This document shows, piece by piece, positions 35,786 to 45,847 of a DNA stretch of 59,853 nucleotides; the first letter of the stretch is position 1; each line of letters starts with the position of its first letter. Source of the stretch: Clostridia bacterium (GTDB lineage Bacteria; Bacillota; Clostridia; Oscillospirales; CAG-272); assembly GCA_017411605.1 (NCBI GenBank), contig JAFQPR010000052.1:1-59853 (forward strand), in the 5' to 3' direction. The notes beneath the pieces were generated by a model that was not told the DNA's origin, did no database searches, and worked only from the letters and a program-made list of their open reading frames with translations. A program made the translations under genes and the position numbers.

Positions 35786-38700
35786 TTATACTTCTTCGAT
35801 CGGCGCCCATTCGAACACAATATCTATAAGTCCGGATATTTCAGAAGAATACCATTGTACTAAAACGGTATAGGTTTCACCTGCTGTAAGAGTGCAAGAG
35901 GTTGAATTGTATGCGTCCAGAATTAGTTCGTCGTTTGAATTGTACAAACAAATGTAACTATCATTATCTCTGCCCGCACCAAGCATCCATACGCCGTCTT
36001 CGGTGGGTGTTATAGTATATATAGCGGCATCTTCGTAACCAATGAAATCAACAAACGATACGCTATCGGTAATAACATCCGGAATATCAAGCTCAATAGG
36101 CTCGTAGGAGAAGAGAAGAGGCATTGAGTTGTAGTCGTCTGCACCGTCAGTCCAACTTACCGAGAGAGTGTAAGTTTCACCTGCTTCAAGTTTATATACG
36201 ATTTCAAAGTTTTCATAATAATTACCGTCATAAGCAAGCTGATTGCCGTTTGAATCGTATAAGGTTGCGGTGGTTCCGTAGTAGTTTGAGAACGAAGTAA
36301 ACGTCCAGACGCCATCCTCGGTGGGAGTTATGGTGTAGCTAACCGTTTCTCCCGATCCAACGTAATCAACAAACGAAGTATTACCGGTGATAACGCCTGT
36401 ATTAGCGGTAGTGGGAGTGAAGGTTATAGCGTAGTCGTTCAAGCCTGCCATGCTATCGGAAACAAAGGCAAATCTTATGTCAAAGTCCGTTCTGCCGGCA
36501 TATTCCGATGCGCTGATAAGATCTTCAATCTGAGCCATACTGAACATTACGGCGCGTATACCTTCAAGTTCGGTGAATTCAACACCTTCAAGAACAAACT
36601 CGGTGTCTGTCTCAGCGAAGTAAAGGGTTACGTAATAGCTGAACTTTCCGTTATTTCTATCCCAATAACCGACTACGTAGTTCTCGCCGTTGCCGTAGGA
36701 CTCGGTGAGATCCTCGAGAACGATATCACCGCTTATGCCGTTTGCGTTCTCAAGACCGCATCTTGAGCAGTAATACCAATTTTCGGTTGCGTATACCCAG
36801 TTGTGATCGTTGGGAGATTCGATATAAGTATTGTCGCTGATTCTCTCGCAAACACTGCACTTGTAGCCGTAAACTCCGTCCTGAGTGCAGGTAGGATATT
36901 TGATAGTCGTGTGGTAAGTATGGCAGCAATTTTCGATATCGGTATAGGATTCGTTATCACTGTTCGTGTAAACTTCCGTTCTTATGCACTCGCCATCGAA
37001 CGAATAGCTATAATCGTATCTTTCCCACCATTCGCCACGTTCCTCGTATGAATAAATGACATACTCATATCCCATGTAGTATACGCGAGCGTTTTCGCTG
37101 TAGCGGTTCTCACCGTCGCTGTTTGTGTAAGAGGTGGTAATCTTATAGCCTCTTTCTCCAAAATCAGCAACGAAATCTTCTCTTGTGTTTTCCTCTTCGT
37201 ACCAATACTCGCTACCCTCTCTATAGTGTACGCCATGGTAATGATAGCTTGTGTATCGATCGTAGTAGGATTCGTAGTCATTATCTACTAAATAATAGCT
37301 ATATCTGTAGACGTCTTCGTTCTCATAGTAGGTTTCATCCCAATAGGTATTTTTAGTGTAAGAACGGTATGAGGTGCGATTTAGTTCTGCATCATAAGAC
37401 CACTCTTCGATATATTCGTAGGCCTTTGCGTCGTTGTACTCGGAAAGAGTGTTATTTATGATCTTTTCGTGCTTGATAAGATTATTGTTATCATCGTAGT
37501 AATTATTTGTATGCACGTAGCTTCCGCAAACGTCGCAATCGTAATGAGTGCTGTTATTGTCGGGGGTTGTTACGGTATAATGATGATAAACTTGGCTGTT
37601 TCCTGTCTTGAAGGTTACCTCGCGGTCATATTCACCGGTTTCGGGATTGTAACCAAACTGCCATGTTTCATACTCGTAAGCTATGCATTCGTCAGCCTCT
37701 GCGAGCCAATATCTTGCGTATCTGATATGATAAGCGCACTGCTCGGGATCTGTAACGGCGCAGGTGTAAAGGTAATGGTAACTGTCATAATAGTGCCAGC
37801 CGTTTATATGCTCTTGACTGTTTGTTATAGCATTTTCGATCCAAAGCTCACACCAATTGTTGTAAAGCTCGCAACCGCCGTCCGAGAGCCGAACTTCCGT
37901 AACCTTACCGCAAGCGCACTTCTTTATTCCTGCTCCACCGCCGCAAACGCTGTTATAAGGAATATAGTCGATTTCGAAGGTTTTGTGCTCGTAAACGGTT
38001 TTGGAGTATGAGTAACTGCATTCTGCGCACGTATAGGTGATTATCGCTCCGTCCTCGCACGAGGTAGCTCCGTCAGCAAGCTCGAATGAGAGCTCGTAGT
38101 GATGATTTGGTTGATGAATCTCAACTGTCTTCTCGCCAACAAAGATATCGCCAATATTAACGCTTATAGTTTCGTAAAGGATACTTGAGCAATTTCCGTT
38201 ATCTATGCTGTAATAACTGGATGTGACTGTCAATCCGCAATATTCGCAGTAGTGGGTTTCGGCAGAAACTAACGCGCCAAGCTCTTCGTCGTAATACGTG
38301 TCATACTCGCGTGAATAAGCGCAACCGCCGGTGAAAATACCTCTTTCTGCACCGCAAGCACAAACGCTAAGAGTGACTTGGTTTTCACCGTTGTAGCTGC
38401 TGTTGCAGGTATCGTATTCGGAAAGATCAATGTTGATCACGGTGTTGGCGTCCAGATGCTCGTAAGCGATTCTTATATCGTCAACGTGACCGCAAGCCGT
38501 GCAGACGCTTCCTGCGATAACGCCTTCTACGCAAGACTTTTTACCTTCGGGAAGTACGGAGAAGTACTGATATCTGCTCTCTTTATCGTAGCCGTAATTG
38601 TTATGATAATAGCATTCGGTTGCAGAGATTTTAGAATCACCCATAGCGAAGCTGAAGGGGATGGTGCCGCTTCTTTCAGAGCTATAGAAACGGATACGGT

Positions 38701-41700
38701 AAACGTAAGTTTCACCTGCTGTCAAATACTGTCCGAGGTAGAACTGATTGTTGCCCGAGCCGTCATCGTCGGAGCCTATCTCGTAAAGCTCGCCGCCCTT
38801 GACGCCATAGAGTGTTACGTAAGTATCGTAGTCTGCCATAGAGGTTATTACGTAGTAACCGCTCTCTTCGGGAGTAACGGTGAAGTCGTAATAGTAGATG
38901 CCGTCGTGGTTTTCAAGCACAGCCTGATTGTTTGCAGACTCCTTTTCGGTGATACAAACGTCGCCGCACTTAGAGCAAGTAACGGTAACGGTAATCGTTC
39001 CGTCGATAGAAGTTGCTTCAATCTCGCTGTAATCATGCTCGGGGTATTCTTTTGATTCTTCGTAATTATAAAGAACTTCGTCGCCGAGTTTTATTCTAAG
39101 AACTCTCGTTATAGTTAAAATGCAATCGGTTGTATTCGTTTCGGTGTAGTCTTCAACCGTTAATCCGCACTCGTCACAAACGTAAGCGTTGAGATCTTCG
39201 TCATAAGTGAGGCTGTTATAATAAACACGGAAATAATAACCGCAGGGGCAGGCTTCAACGTTAACGTAATGATGCTCGCAGCAGTCATCGCATCCGTTAA
39301 GAAGTTCGGTTTGGAAAGTATGGTGACCGCTATAATATCCGTCTTCGTAGCTATAATCGCAATCGACGCAGTATCGAGTTACATAGTATCCGTCTTCGCA
39401 GGAAGTGCCTTCCATATCGAAGTCGTATCTGTAATTATGCTCTGTACCGCTACCGCTGCGCTCTATGCTGTAAACCTCTTCGCCGTTTACAACATAGATG
39501 AGCTTTTCGGTATAATCGTATCGGCAGTTCTCGTCCTTTTCGGTTTCGCAATAGTATTCAAGCTTCTGAGCTCCGCATTCACGGCATTCGTATACAGAAT
39601 AGCCTTCCGCGTTATCTTCTACATAGTACCAGTTACATCTTTCATTGTAAACGTACGAACTAAGGATTTCTTTGCAAGCGGCGCAGTAACGTTCTTCTAT
39701 TCTACCGCCGCAAAGACCGAGGTCGCTAAGATTAATGTAATTGTATTCCGTGTCGTGACCGCTTTGGTTCCATTCGTCCATCTCCCCGCACTTCGGGCAA
39801 TAGCGAGTTACCTTATATCCATCGTCGCAGGAGTCACCCTTGAATTCGTAGGTGTACTCATACTCGTGCTCGGTGCCCCAGTATCTTTGAATTTGTTCGA
39901 AGATGCAATCATCACCGTCAAAGATATATAGTGCCTCGTATTCATAGTATTCGCAAACGGTGTAATATTCAATCCATTCAGCTTCAACGAATGTAAGTCC
40001 GCAATCGGGGCAGGTAATGCTTTCTCTGTAACCGATGCTTTCGCCGTTTTCATCGACTATATCTTCTTCGATCCACTCGCCATCAAGATTGCAGCCGATG
40101 TTCATATTATAGTCGTAGCTCGTTATCCTTCCGCACTTCCGGCATTGTTCCGCGGTAATGCTTCCGCCGCACTCGCCGTACTCGGAGAGGTCAATCGTTA
40201 CGGTTTCGGAGCTACAATATTCATCATAGTATTCGTAGGAGTAATCGCACTTTTCGCAGCTTACGTGAGTTGTGCATCCGTCCCAGCAATAGTCGCCGTC
40301 AAGCTCATAGTCATATACGAGCTCGTGCTGGCTTTCATCTGAATATTCTTTGCTTGTGGAATTGTAGTAATATTCAATGTCATCTCCGAATGCATAAACG
40401 CGTCCTTCGGGGTTTTCGAAAACGTTGAAGAAGAGCTCTACGTATTTTTCCGCAAGAATCGTAATAGGCCTGATTAACATGTCGCCTGCCAATGTCGCAG
40501 CGGTTGAAACGATAGGATTATCCTCTTCGTCGGAGTCGGTTTCAAACTCAAATACGATTTCCTTCTCGGTATCATCTTCGTATTTTGCGGTATATCCGGT
40601 GTCGGTTGCGATAAGTATAGCCACCTCGTCCGAAATTTCATTGATGAGTACCGTTACGTTTTCTCCGTCTATCACAGCTTGAGCTAACGTAAATCTGTAA
40701 TAAATTTCCTCATAGCACGTTTCGTATTCGAGCCAACCGTCGCAGTTGGGGTAGAATAAAACGTAACTTAAGTTGTTGTAATTGGGCTTATAGAGAGAAA
40801 TTTCAATTCCGTTATCGTAGTAATACTCTTCGCCCTTGAATTCAAAGTAGCCGCCGTACCAATATCCTGTTTCGAAGTAACCGTCTTCATCAAACATTTC
40901 ATCCTCGGGAAGAACGATCTTGGCTTCTATCTCATCGACCATATCAGCCCAGGTTACGTTGATCTTCTCGTTGATAAGAATATCAATCGCAACGTTGAGG
41001 TATACCGTCGATGAATTTTCCATTTCGGTGCTAAACTCGTTTACGGCAAGGTTAACCGACTTGAGCATACCCGTGTAATCGGTAGAGAATGCAACGTAAA
41101 GATTTTCGGAGAGCATATCAATAACGCTGTCGACGCCCTTCTTGATATCCTCAGCGCCGTCCTCGTCTATCATCTTGTAAACGATGAGAGTGCGGAGGGG
41201 TGCAACGAAGCGGTCTTCAAACGTCTTAACGTAAGAATCATCCTCGGTTTCAAAGATGAGCATTCCTATAGTAACGTCTGCAAGCTTTTCGTTATCGAAG
41301 ATAAGCTTGCTGATGTCCCAATTTTCGGGTGCGCCAGTCTTTGCGGCAAGCTCGTTGATCTTTGCGATAAGCTCAGCCGAGTTAAGTCCCATCTCGTCAA
41401 CGTATGCGGGAATTTCGGATATCTTGAGGTTAAGTATCTCGATAGCGAAAGCTGCGATATCATCGAACGTACCCTCGCCGAAGTAAATGTCAATAAGCTC
41501 TGCAATAGACTTGGTAGCAAGGTTTTCGTTCAAGGTGTGAAGCTTGTCGAAATCAAGTGTTGCAACGAATGAGCCGTCTGCTTGCTCTTCGAGTGTGAAG
41601 ATCATATTGAAGAGGCTTTCGAGCGCGCCGTCAACCTTATCGGAGTTAACGTCAACGAGAGTTTCGATAGCGGGAAGCACGGTATCCTTAACAAAGTTAA

Positions 41701-44700
41701 GAACGTCAACCGCTTCGTCCTCTATATCCATCTCTTCAAGAAGCGCTTCGATAATAGCATCTACAGCTATCTTTCCGTTGTAATCCTCGGAGGGATTCTC
41801 GAGCTGCTTGAGTGAGTAGTATGCATAGCCCTCGTGAATAACAGCAGCAAAGGTGTAGGTAGCCTTTGCATCGCGGATAGGTCCGTTGAATATCTCGATG
41901 CTACCCGTTGCTGCGCCGCCGAACTCGCCGTCCTCATAATAGAGGTTAAGCTCTGTAACGTTTAGCTGTTTAATGCTTCCGATAACCTTAAGCTCGTCGA
42001 GAAGAGTATCGTCGGGACGCTTCGCCTCAAAGGAAAGATCGCGGATCTTGATAGCAAATCCGTTTATGTTCTTCCAGGAGTTAACAAGGTTGAGATAGTA
42101 AGTATCTACCGAAGCCTTATCACCGCAGGTCTTGCAGTAGCCGTTTTCGTAAACGTGCTCGCCTGTTGCGGGAACTATGCTTACGTGAGTCTTGCCGCAA
42201 GAGCAGGTAGCGGTGCTTTCACCGTCAGCGCCGCAGGTAGCCTCTTTGGTAACGGTTGCGTTCTTGAATTCGTGAGCCGTAACGTCAGTCTTAGCTCCGC
42301 AAACGCATTCGTGCCAGTGGTTATTGTCATCGCTCTTCCATTCGGAGGAGTACGAGTGATCGGGTGTACCGACGGTGTCAACCTTAACGTCGGTATAGAT
42401 CTCACCGCCGTAGGGAACAGCAGCGGTATAAGTGGTTTCCGTGAAGCTTGAGCAAGTACCGTGAACTATCTTAACGTTAACGGTTGCGGTAATGCTTTCC
42501 TTATGGTCAGCGTTACTTTCGCAAACGAGAACGAGAGTTGCGGACTTCTTGTCATTTGCCCAAGTCCATGTGGGCTTGTAGTTATGACCTGTTGCTGCAA
42601 CGTAGTCACCTACGTAAGTATGATCGCAATTGTTGCAGTCGTAAGTTGTGTATCCTTCTGTATCGCAAGAGGGAGGAGTAACAACCGTGCTGTAATCGTG
42701 CGCTGCTTTACCGTGAAGCTCGGTGTATTCGTCGTCGCAGTTATCGCACTTGTAGACGGTATAGCCATCTTCTGTACAGCTTGAGGGCTTGCTGTCTTTT
42801 ACGTTGTAACTGTGTCCGCTAGCCGCAACGTAAGTATCGATATAGCTGTAGTCGCAGTTGTCGCACTCGTGGAGAGTGTAGCCTTCTTCTTCGCAAGTAG
42901 GAGGAACTACGGTGTCGCTATATACGTGCTCAGCTCTCTCTAGGGAATACTCTTTGTATTCTGCTTCGCAGTTTTCGTTCTGACATACGTATTTTTCATA
43001 ACCGTTTTCGGTACAGGTTGCTTCAACGTCCTCTGTTTTTAAGTAATTGTGACCTGTTGCCTTAACCTTGATGCTGTAAGTGTGGTTGCAGTTTCCACAT
43101 TCGTAGTCGGTATGACCTGCAGTCGTACAGGTTGCTTCAACGTCCTCTGTTTTTAAGTAATTGTGACCTAAAGCATCTACTTCGTTGTCCGTGTAGCTGT
43201 GACGGCAACGGATACATACGTGAAGATCATAGCCTGCCTGAGTACAGGTTGCCTCAACGGTCTTGTGTGAGTAAACGTGACCGTAGAGAGCGCATCTTTC
43301 GGCGGGAGTAAGTCTTGTTACGGTGTAGTAAGAGAAGTGGTTGGTTTCGAAGGTTACGAATCCGTTATTATAGGTAGCCTTTATGGAAACGAGCTTGTGA
43401 GCCGCGTTCGTGCAAGCATCACCGTCGGTGCAGTCTTTATCCTGGCATTTATCGCTTATGTACCAGACTGCGATATTGTCTACGTCCTCTCCGGGCTTGA
43501 GCTCGTAGGGAAGAGTGATAGTTACAAAGTTACCCTCACCGAAATCGGAGATCGTATTATTCGAGCTATCCTTGATAGTGAAGTCGAATACGGGGTTATC
43601 TCCAACCTGCTCGATCTGCTCGGGAGTAAGACCGACATTTTCTTTGTCTACCTTACCGGCGGAAACCTTGATTTCCTCATTCGTTCCGATCTTATCAATT
43701 ACGCCGTTGCCGAGCTGAATGTTGGCGTTTGTTCCGTCACCGACGTTGATCTCGAGCTCTTTATCCTTGAGATCTTCAGCCTTGGTGGAGTCGGTAGTAC
43801 CGTTCGCAATGGTTACCGTCTTCGTTGTGCCGCAGTGCTCGCAGGTGTCGGTACGGGTGTTGCCGGAAGGAGTACCGGTTATCCACTTGTGTCCCGTTGC
43901 GTCCGCAGGAATGGGATCTTTTTCGGGTTTTTCATACGAGCACTTGCTACAGGTGAGAGTCTTTTCACCGTCATCCTTACAGGTTGCGGGCGTTGTAATA
44001 GAAGCTACGTAGCTGTGGTGGAACACGTGGTTGCCTTCAACTATCTCTGTGCAGTCACCGTTCTGGCACTCGTGCATCTGAATATACTCGCAGGTGTCGC
44101 CTATCTGGACCTCGTTTTCTATGGGTGCGCCAACGATATTGTGACCTAGAGGAGCGCCTACGTCATCGATATAATAGTCACCGCAAGCGCAGGTCATAGT
44201 AACCTTTTTGGCGTTAAGACAGGTTGCGGGAACAGAAGCGGTTTCATGGTAATCGTGCGAACCGAATCCTTCGACGAGGAAGCGGTCATTGGAGTCGGTG
44301 CTTATCGCGCCGCAAGAGCAGGACTTATAGAAATATGCTACGGCGTCGCAGAGAGAGGTGGGATCCTTTGCTGCCGCAAGAGTGAATTCCTGATCGTAAA
44401 CGTGATCTCCTACCTCGCCGTACGTGAACGTATCAACATTCTTGTCGCTTACAGCTCCGCATTCGCAAGACTTAAAGTAAACAGCGGGACTCTGGCAGTT
44501 AGCCTCGGACTTAAGCGTGCTTACACCGTTAACCTCGGTCAATTCTTGATTAAAGGTGTGAGGAAGAGCAGTTCCGCTTGTGAAGGTATCCGCGTCGGAC
44601 GCGCTTACAGCGCCGCAAGAGCAGGACTTGAAGTAAATAGTCGCGCTTGCGCAGGATGCGGGAGATTTCAGAGTTTCAGCCTTAACAACGTTCTGATCGT

Positions 44701-45577
44701 AGGTGTGAGGTGCGGGGTCACCACTTGTGAACGTATCGCTGTTGTTGGGGCTTATCTTGCCGCAAGAGCAGGACTTATAGTAAACTGCAGCCGACGTGCA
44801 GGTCGCGGGATCCTTCAGGGTGCTTGCGTTTGCAGTTTCCTGATTGTATGTATGAGGGAGCGGGTTACCGCTTGTAAACGTGTCGGTTGAGCTTATCTCG
44901 CCGCATTCGCAAGACTTATAGTAAACCGCAGCCGCAGTACAGGTTGCAGCAGTCTTGAGCGTGCTCTTTCCGTCAACCTTGAGCAACATCTGGTCAAAGG
45001 TGTGGGGGAGAGGATTGCCGCTTGTAAATGTTGCGTCGGTGCCTACCTTGCCGCATTCGCAGGACTTGTAGTAAACTGCAGACGCCGTGCAGGTCGCCGC
45101 AGATTTGAGAGCCTCGGGCTTAACGGTGCTCTTGTCATAGGTGTGCGCGATAGGGTCGCCGCTCGTGAACGTTGCGTCGGTGCCTACCTTGCCGCATTCG
45201 CATGACTTGTAGTAAACTGCAGACGCCGTGCAGGTCGCCGCAGATTTGAGAGCCTCTGCTTTTACGGTATTCTTGTCGTAAACGTGTGCCTTGAGCTCAC
45301 CGTACTCGGAATTACAAACAGAGCAAACTGCCTTCTTCATGCAGGTCGCTGCCGTTCCTTCCGTGTGTCCGAGAGCTTCGCCCTCGGTTTCGGAGCATTT
45401 AGCGCATGTCTTGGGTGCTGTGCAGGTTGCATCCTGCCAATCATGGTTGCAGTCTCTTGTGAGAATAACAGCAGTTGTTATTCCGCCCGCAACAACCAAA
45501 AGTGATAGCAAGCAAATAAGAATTTTCACCTTATGAGGTGCGAGCTTTGCCATCAGCATTTTGAGTTTTCCTTTCAT
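35786..45577 (-). CDS. Giant Cys-rich repeat surface protein (3263 residues)
   Basis: One basic N-terminus and a membrane helix or signal (about residues 17-38) are followed by a huge extracytoplasmic part. Residues ~93-440 hold seven ~47-residue repeats (YYKSCECGKVGTDATFTSG type). From ~765 to 1155, and again in ~1757-2215 and ~2330-2950, come repeats of the form TC-(E)-x-G-Y-x-x-x-x-C-x-x-C-x(n)-GH, each with three Cys and a His, a zinc-ribbon-like pattern. Residues ~600-760 form a beta domain ending HFSYYTV, and ~1156-1560 are mostly helical. PPC-like beta domains lie near 2230-2320 and in a pair at the end (~3065-3263). No LPXTG, SLH or dockerin is seen. The start at 45577 has AAGGAGG. 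No promoter toward it is visible in the current DNA. Confidence 0.9.
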   Translation of the reverse strand: MKGKLKMLMAKLAPHKVKILICLLSLLVVAGGITTAVILTRDCNHDWQDATCTAPKTCAKCSETEGEALGHTEGTAATCMKKAVCSVCNSEYGELKAHVYDKNTVKAEALKSAATCTASAVYYKSCECGKVGTDATFTSGDPIAHTYDKSTVKPEALKSAATCTASAVYYKSCECGKVGTDATFTSGNPLPHTFDQMLLKVDGKSTLKTAATCTAAAVYYKSCECGEISSTDTFTSGNPLPHTYNQETANASTLKDPATCTSAAVYYKSCSCGKISPNNSDTFTSGDPAPHTYDQNVVKAETLKSPASCASATIYFKSCSCGAVSASDADTFTSGTALPHTFNQELTEVNGVSTLKSEANCQSPAVYFKSCECGAVSDKNVDTFTYGEVGDHVYDQEFTLAAAKDPTSLCDAVAYFYKSCSCGAISTDSNDRFLVEGFGSHDYHETASVPATCLNAKKVTMTCACGDYYIDDVGAPLGHNIVGAPIENEVQIGDTCEYIQMHECQNGDCTEIVEGNHVFHHSYVASITTPATCKDDGEKTLTCSKCSYEKPEKDPIPADATGHKWITGTPSGNTRTDTCEHCGTTKTVTIANGTTDSTKAEDLKDKELEINVGDGTNANIQLGNGVIDKIGTNEEIKVSAGKVDKENVGLTPEQIEQVGDNPVFDFTIKDSSNNTISDFGEGNFVTITLPYELKPGEDVDNIAVWYISDKCQDKDCTDGDACTNAAHKLVSIKATYNNGFVTFETNHFSYYTVTRLTPAERCALYGHVYSHKTVEATCTQAGYDLHVCIRCRHSYTDNEVDALGHNYLKTEDVEATCTTAGHTDYECGNCNHTYSIKVKATGHNYLKTEDVEATCTENGYEKYVCQNENCEAEYKEYSLERAEHVYSDTVVPPTCEEEGYTLHECDNCDYSYIDTYVAASGHSYNVKDSKPSSCTEDGYTVYKCDNCDDEYTELHGKAAHDYSTVVTPPSCDTEGYTTYDCNNCDHTYVGDYVAATGHNYKPTWTWANDKKSATLVLVCESNADHKESITATVNVKIVHGTCSSFTETTYTAAVPYGGEIYTDVKVDTVGTPDHSYSSEWKSDDNNHWHECVCGAKTDVTAHEFKNATVTKEATCGADGESTATCSCGKTHVSIVPATGEHVYENGYCKTCGDKASVDTYYLNLVNSWKNINGFAIKIRDLSFEAKRPDDTLLDELKVIGSIKQLNVTELNLYYEDGEFGGAATGSIEIFNGPIRDAKATYTFAAVIHEGYAYYSLKQLENPSEDYNGKIAVDAIIEALLEEMDIEDEAVDVLNFVKDTVLPAIETLVDVNSDKVDGALESLFNMIFTLEEQADGSFVATLDFDKLHTLNENLATKSIAELIDIYFGEGTFDDIAAFAIEILNLKISEIPAYVDEMGLNSAELIAKINELAAKTGAPENWDISKLIFDNEKLADVTIGMLIFETEDDSYVKTFEDRFVAPLRTLIVYKMIDEDGAEDIKKGVDSVIDMLSENLYVAFSTDYTGMLKSVNLAVNEFSTEMENSSTVYLNVAIDILINEKINVTWADMVDEIEAKIVLPEDEMFDEDGYFETGYWYGGYFEFKGEEYYYDNGIEISLYKPNYNNLSYVLFYPNCDGWLEYETCYEEIYYRFTLAQAVIDGENVTVLINEISDEVAILIATDTGYTAKYEDDTEKEIVFEFETDSDEEDNPIVSTAATLAGDMLIRPITILAEKYVELFFNVFENPEGRVYAFGDDIEYYYNSTSKEYSDESQHELVYDYELDGDYCWDGCTTHVSCEKCDYSYEYYDEYCSSETVTIDLSEYGECGGSITAEQCRKCGRITSYDYNMNIGCNLDGEWIEEDIVDENGESIGYRESITCPDCGLTFVEAEWIEYYTVCEYYEYEALYIFDGDDCIFEQIQRYWGTEHEYEYTYEFKGDSCDDGYKVTRYCPKCGEMDEWNQSGHDTEYNYINLSDLGLCGGRIEERYCAACKEILSSYVYNERCNWYYVEDNAEGYSVYECRECGAQKLEYYCETEKDENCRYDYTEKLIYVVNGEEVYSIERSGSGTEHNYRYDFDMEGTSCEDGYYVTRYCVDCDYSYEDGYYSGHHTFQTELLNGCDDCCEHHYVNVEACPCGYYFRVYYNSLTYDEDLNAYVCDECGLTVEDYTETNTTDCILTITRVLRIKLGDEVLYNYEESKEYPEHDYSEIEATSIDGTITVTVTCSKCGDVCITEKESANNQAVLENHDGIYYYDFTVTPEESGYYVITSMADYDTYVTLYGVKGGELYEIGSDDDGSGNNQFYLGQYLTAGETYVYRIRFYSSERSGTIPFSFAMGDSKISATECYYHNNYGYDKESRYQYFSVLPEGKKSCVEGVIAGSVCTACGHVDDIRIAYEHLDANTVINIDLSEYDTCNSSYNGENQVTLSVCACGAERGIFTGGCAYSREYDTYYDEELGALVSAETHYCEYCGLTVTSSYYSIDNGNCSSILYETISVNIGDIFVGEKTVEIHQPNHHYELSFELADGATSCEDGAIITYTCAECSYSYSKTVYEHKTFEIDYIPYNSVCGGGAGIKKCACGKVTEVRLSDGGCELYNNWCELWIENAITNSQEHINGWHYYDSYHYLYTCAVTDPEQCAYHIRYARYWLAEADECIAYEYETWQFGYNPETGEYDREVTFKTGNSQVYHHYTVTTPDNNSTHYDCDVCGSYVHTNNYYDDNNNLIKHEKIINNTLSEYNDAKAYEYIEEWSYDAELNRTSYRSYTKNTYWDETYYENEDVYRYSYYLVDNDYESYYDRYTSYHYHGVHYREGSEYWYEEENTREDFVADFGERGYKITTSYTNSDGENRYSENARVYYMGYEYVIYSYEERGEWWERYDYSYSFDGECIRTEVYTNSDNESYTDIENCCHTYHTTIKYPTCTQDGVYGYKCSVCERISDNTYIESPNDHNWVYATENWYYCSRCGLENANGISGDIVLEDLTESYGNGENYVVGYWDRNNGKFSYYVTLYFAETDTEFVLEGVEFTELEGIRAVMFSMAQIEDLISASEYAGRTDFDIRFAFVSDSMAGLNDYAITFTPTTANTGVITGNTSFVDYVGSGETVSYTITPTEDGVWTFTSFSNYYGTTATLYDSNGNQLAYDGNYYENFEIVYKLEAGETYTLSVSWTDGADDYNSMPLLFSYEPIELDIPDVITDSVSFVDFIGYEDAAIYTITPTEDGVWMLGAGRDNDSYICLYNSNDELILDAYNSTSCTLTAGETYTVLVQWYSSEISGLIDIVFEWAPIEEV
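43014..43172. repeat. Direct DNA repeats inside the giant gene (second array)
   Basis: A ~43-base stretch starting CAGGTTGCTTCAACGTCC occurs twice, at about 43014 and 43128, encoding the LKTEDVEATC segment of neighbouring repeats. The identity at DNA level suggests recent duplication or gene conversion. Confidence 0.75.
45030..45260. repeat. Tandem 141-bp repeats at the 5' end of the giant gene
   Basis: The unit GTTGCGTCGGTGCCTACC recurs at 45030 and 45171, a 141-bp (47-codon) period, and the flanking DNA is nearly identical. This region encodes the first two copies of the N-terminal repeats and is a natural site for slippage, so repeat number may vary. Confidence 0.85.
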
Positions 45578-45659
45578 AAAAGCCTCCTTGAAATGTTTTA
45601 TCTATGTAAAACAACACGCTTGCTCGAAACGGGTAAGTGTATTGTGTAATTTTTGAGGT

Positions 45660-45677
45660 CACCTAATATTACAATAG
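45660..45677. repeat. Left inverted repeat (IRL) of the putative invertible promoter
   Basis: CACCTAATATTACAATAG matches, in inverse orientation, 45821-45838 at 16 of 18 positions, with 11 in a row identical (TATTACAATAG). It lies 83 bp before the giant gene start. Confidence 0.75.
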
Positions 45678-45765
45678 ATGTACATAACCGTCTTCGATAA
45701 CTGACATAAATGAGTTTGTGTTAATTATTCAAAATAAGTGAAAAGATAAAAAACCTTTTTTTCGC

Positions 45766-45794
45766 TTGACTTAAAATATTTAAAGTGCTATAAT
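45766..45794 (+). promoter_or_regulatory. Near-consensus sigma-A promoter inside the inverted repeats
   Basis: TTGACT (45766-45771) and TATAAT (45789-45794) are exactly 17 bp apart. In this orientation it can only drive a short transcript into the palindrome at 45817-45839, with no gene to serve on +. Confidence 0.75.
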
Positions 45795-45816
45795 TAAAAT
45801 TAGTCTTTAATTATAA

Positions 45817-45847
45817 CCGCCTATTGTAATAATAGGCGGCTATTTTA
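45817..45847. repeat. Right inverted repeat (IRR) within a palindrome
   Basis: CCGCCTATT (45817-45825) and AATAGGCGG (45831-45839) flank GTAAT. The 18 bases 45821-45838 are the partner of IRL. Arms with a short spacer are the normal form of a tyrosine-recombinase core site. The TATTTTAT that follows also lets the hairpin act as a weak terminator that protects the recombinase gene from antisense reading. Confidence 0.7.

Larger units (their letters stand above)
45660..45838. promoter_or_regulatory. Putative invertible promoter segment (phase switch)
   Basis: Two 18-bp inverted repeats bound ~143 bp that contain a strong sigma-A promoter on + (45766-45794). In this orientation it points away from the giant gene into the recombinase's 3' end; no - promoter toward the giant gene is visible. 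Inversion would place the -10 near 45704-45709 on -, with a ~120-nt leader to the giant gene's ribosome site. A tyrosine recombinase gene stops 7 bp beyond the right repeat. Flipping itself is inference. Confidence 0.65.

Noticed and set aside
43277..44149. Long open frames on + opposite the giant gene
   Set aside because: They mirror the giant gene's repeats, have odd composition and no ribosome sites; they are shadows of the real - frame.
45030..45260. Possible CRISPR array
   Set aside because: The repeats are coding, have a 141-bp period without unique spacers, and no cas gene is present.
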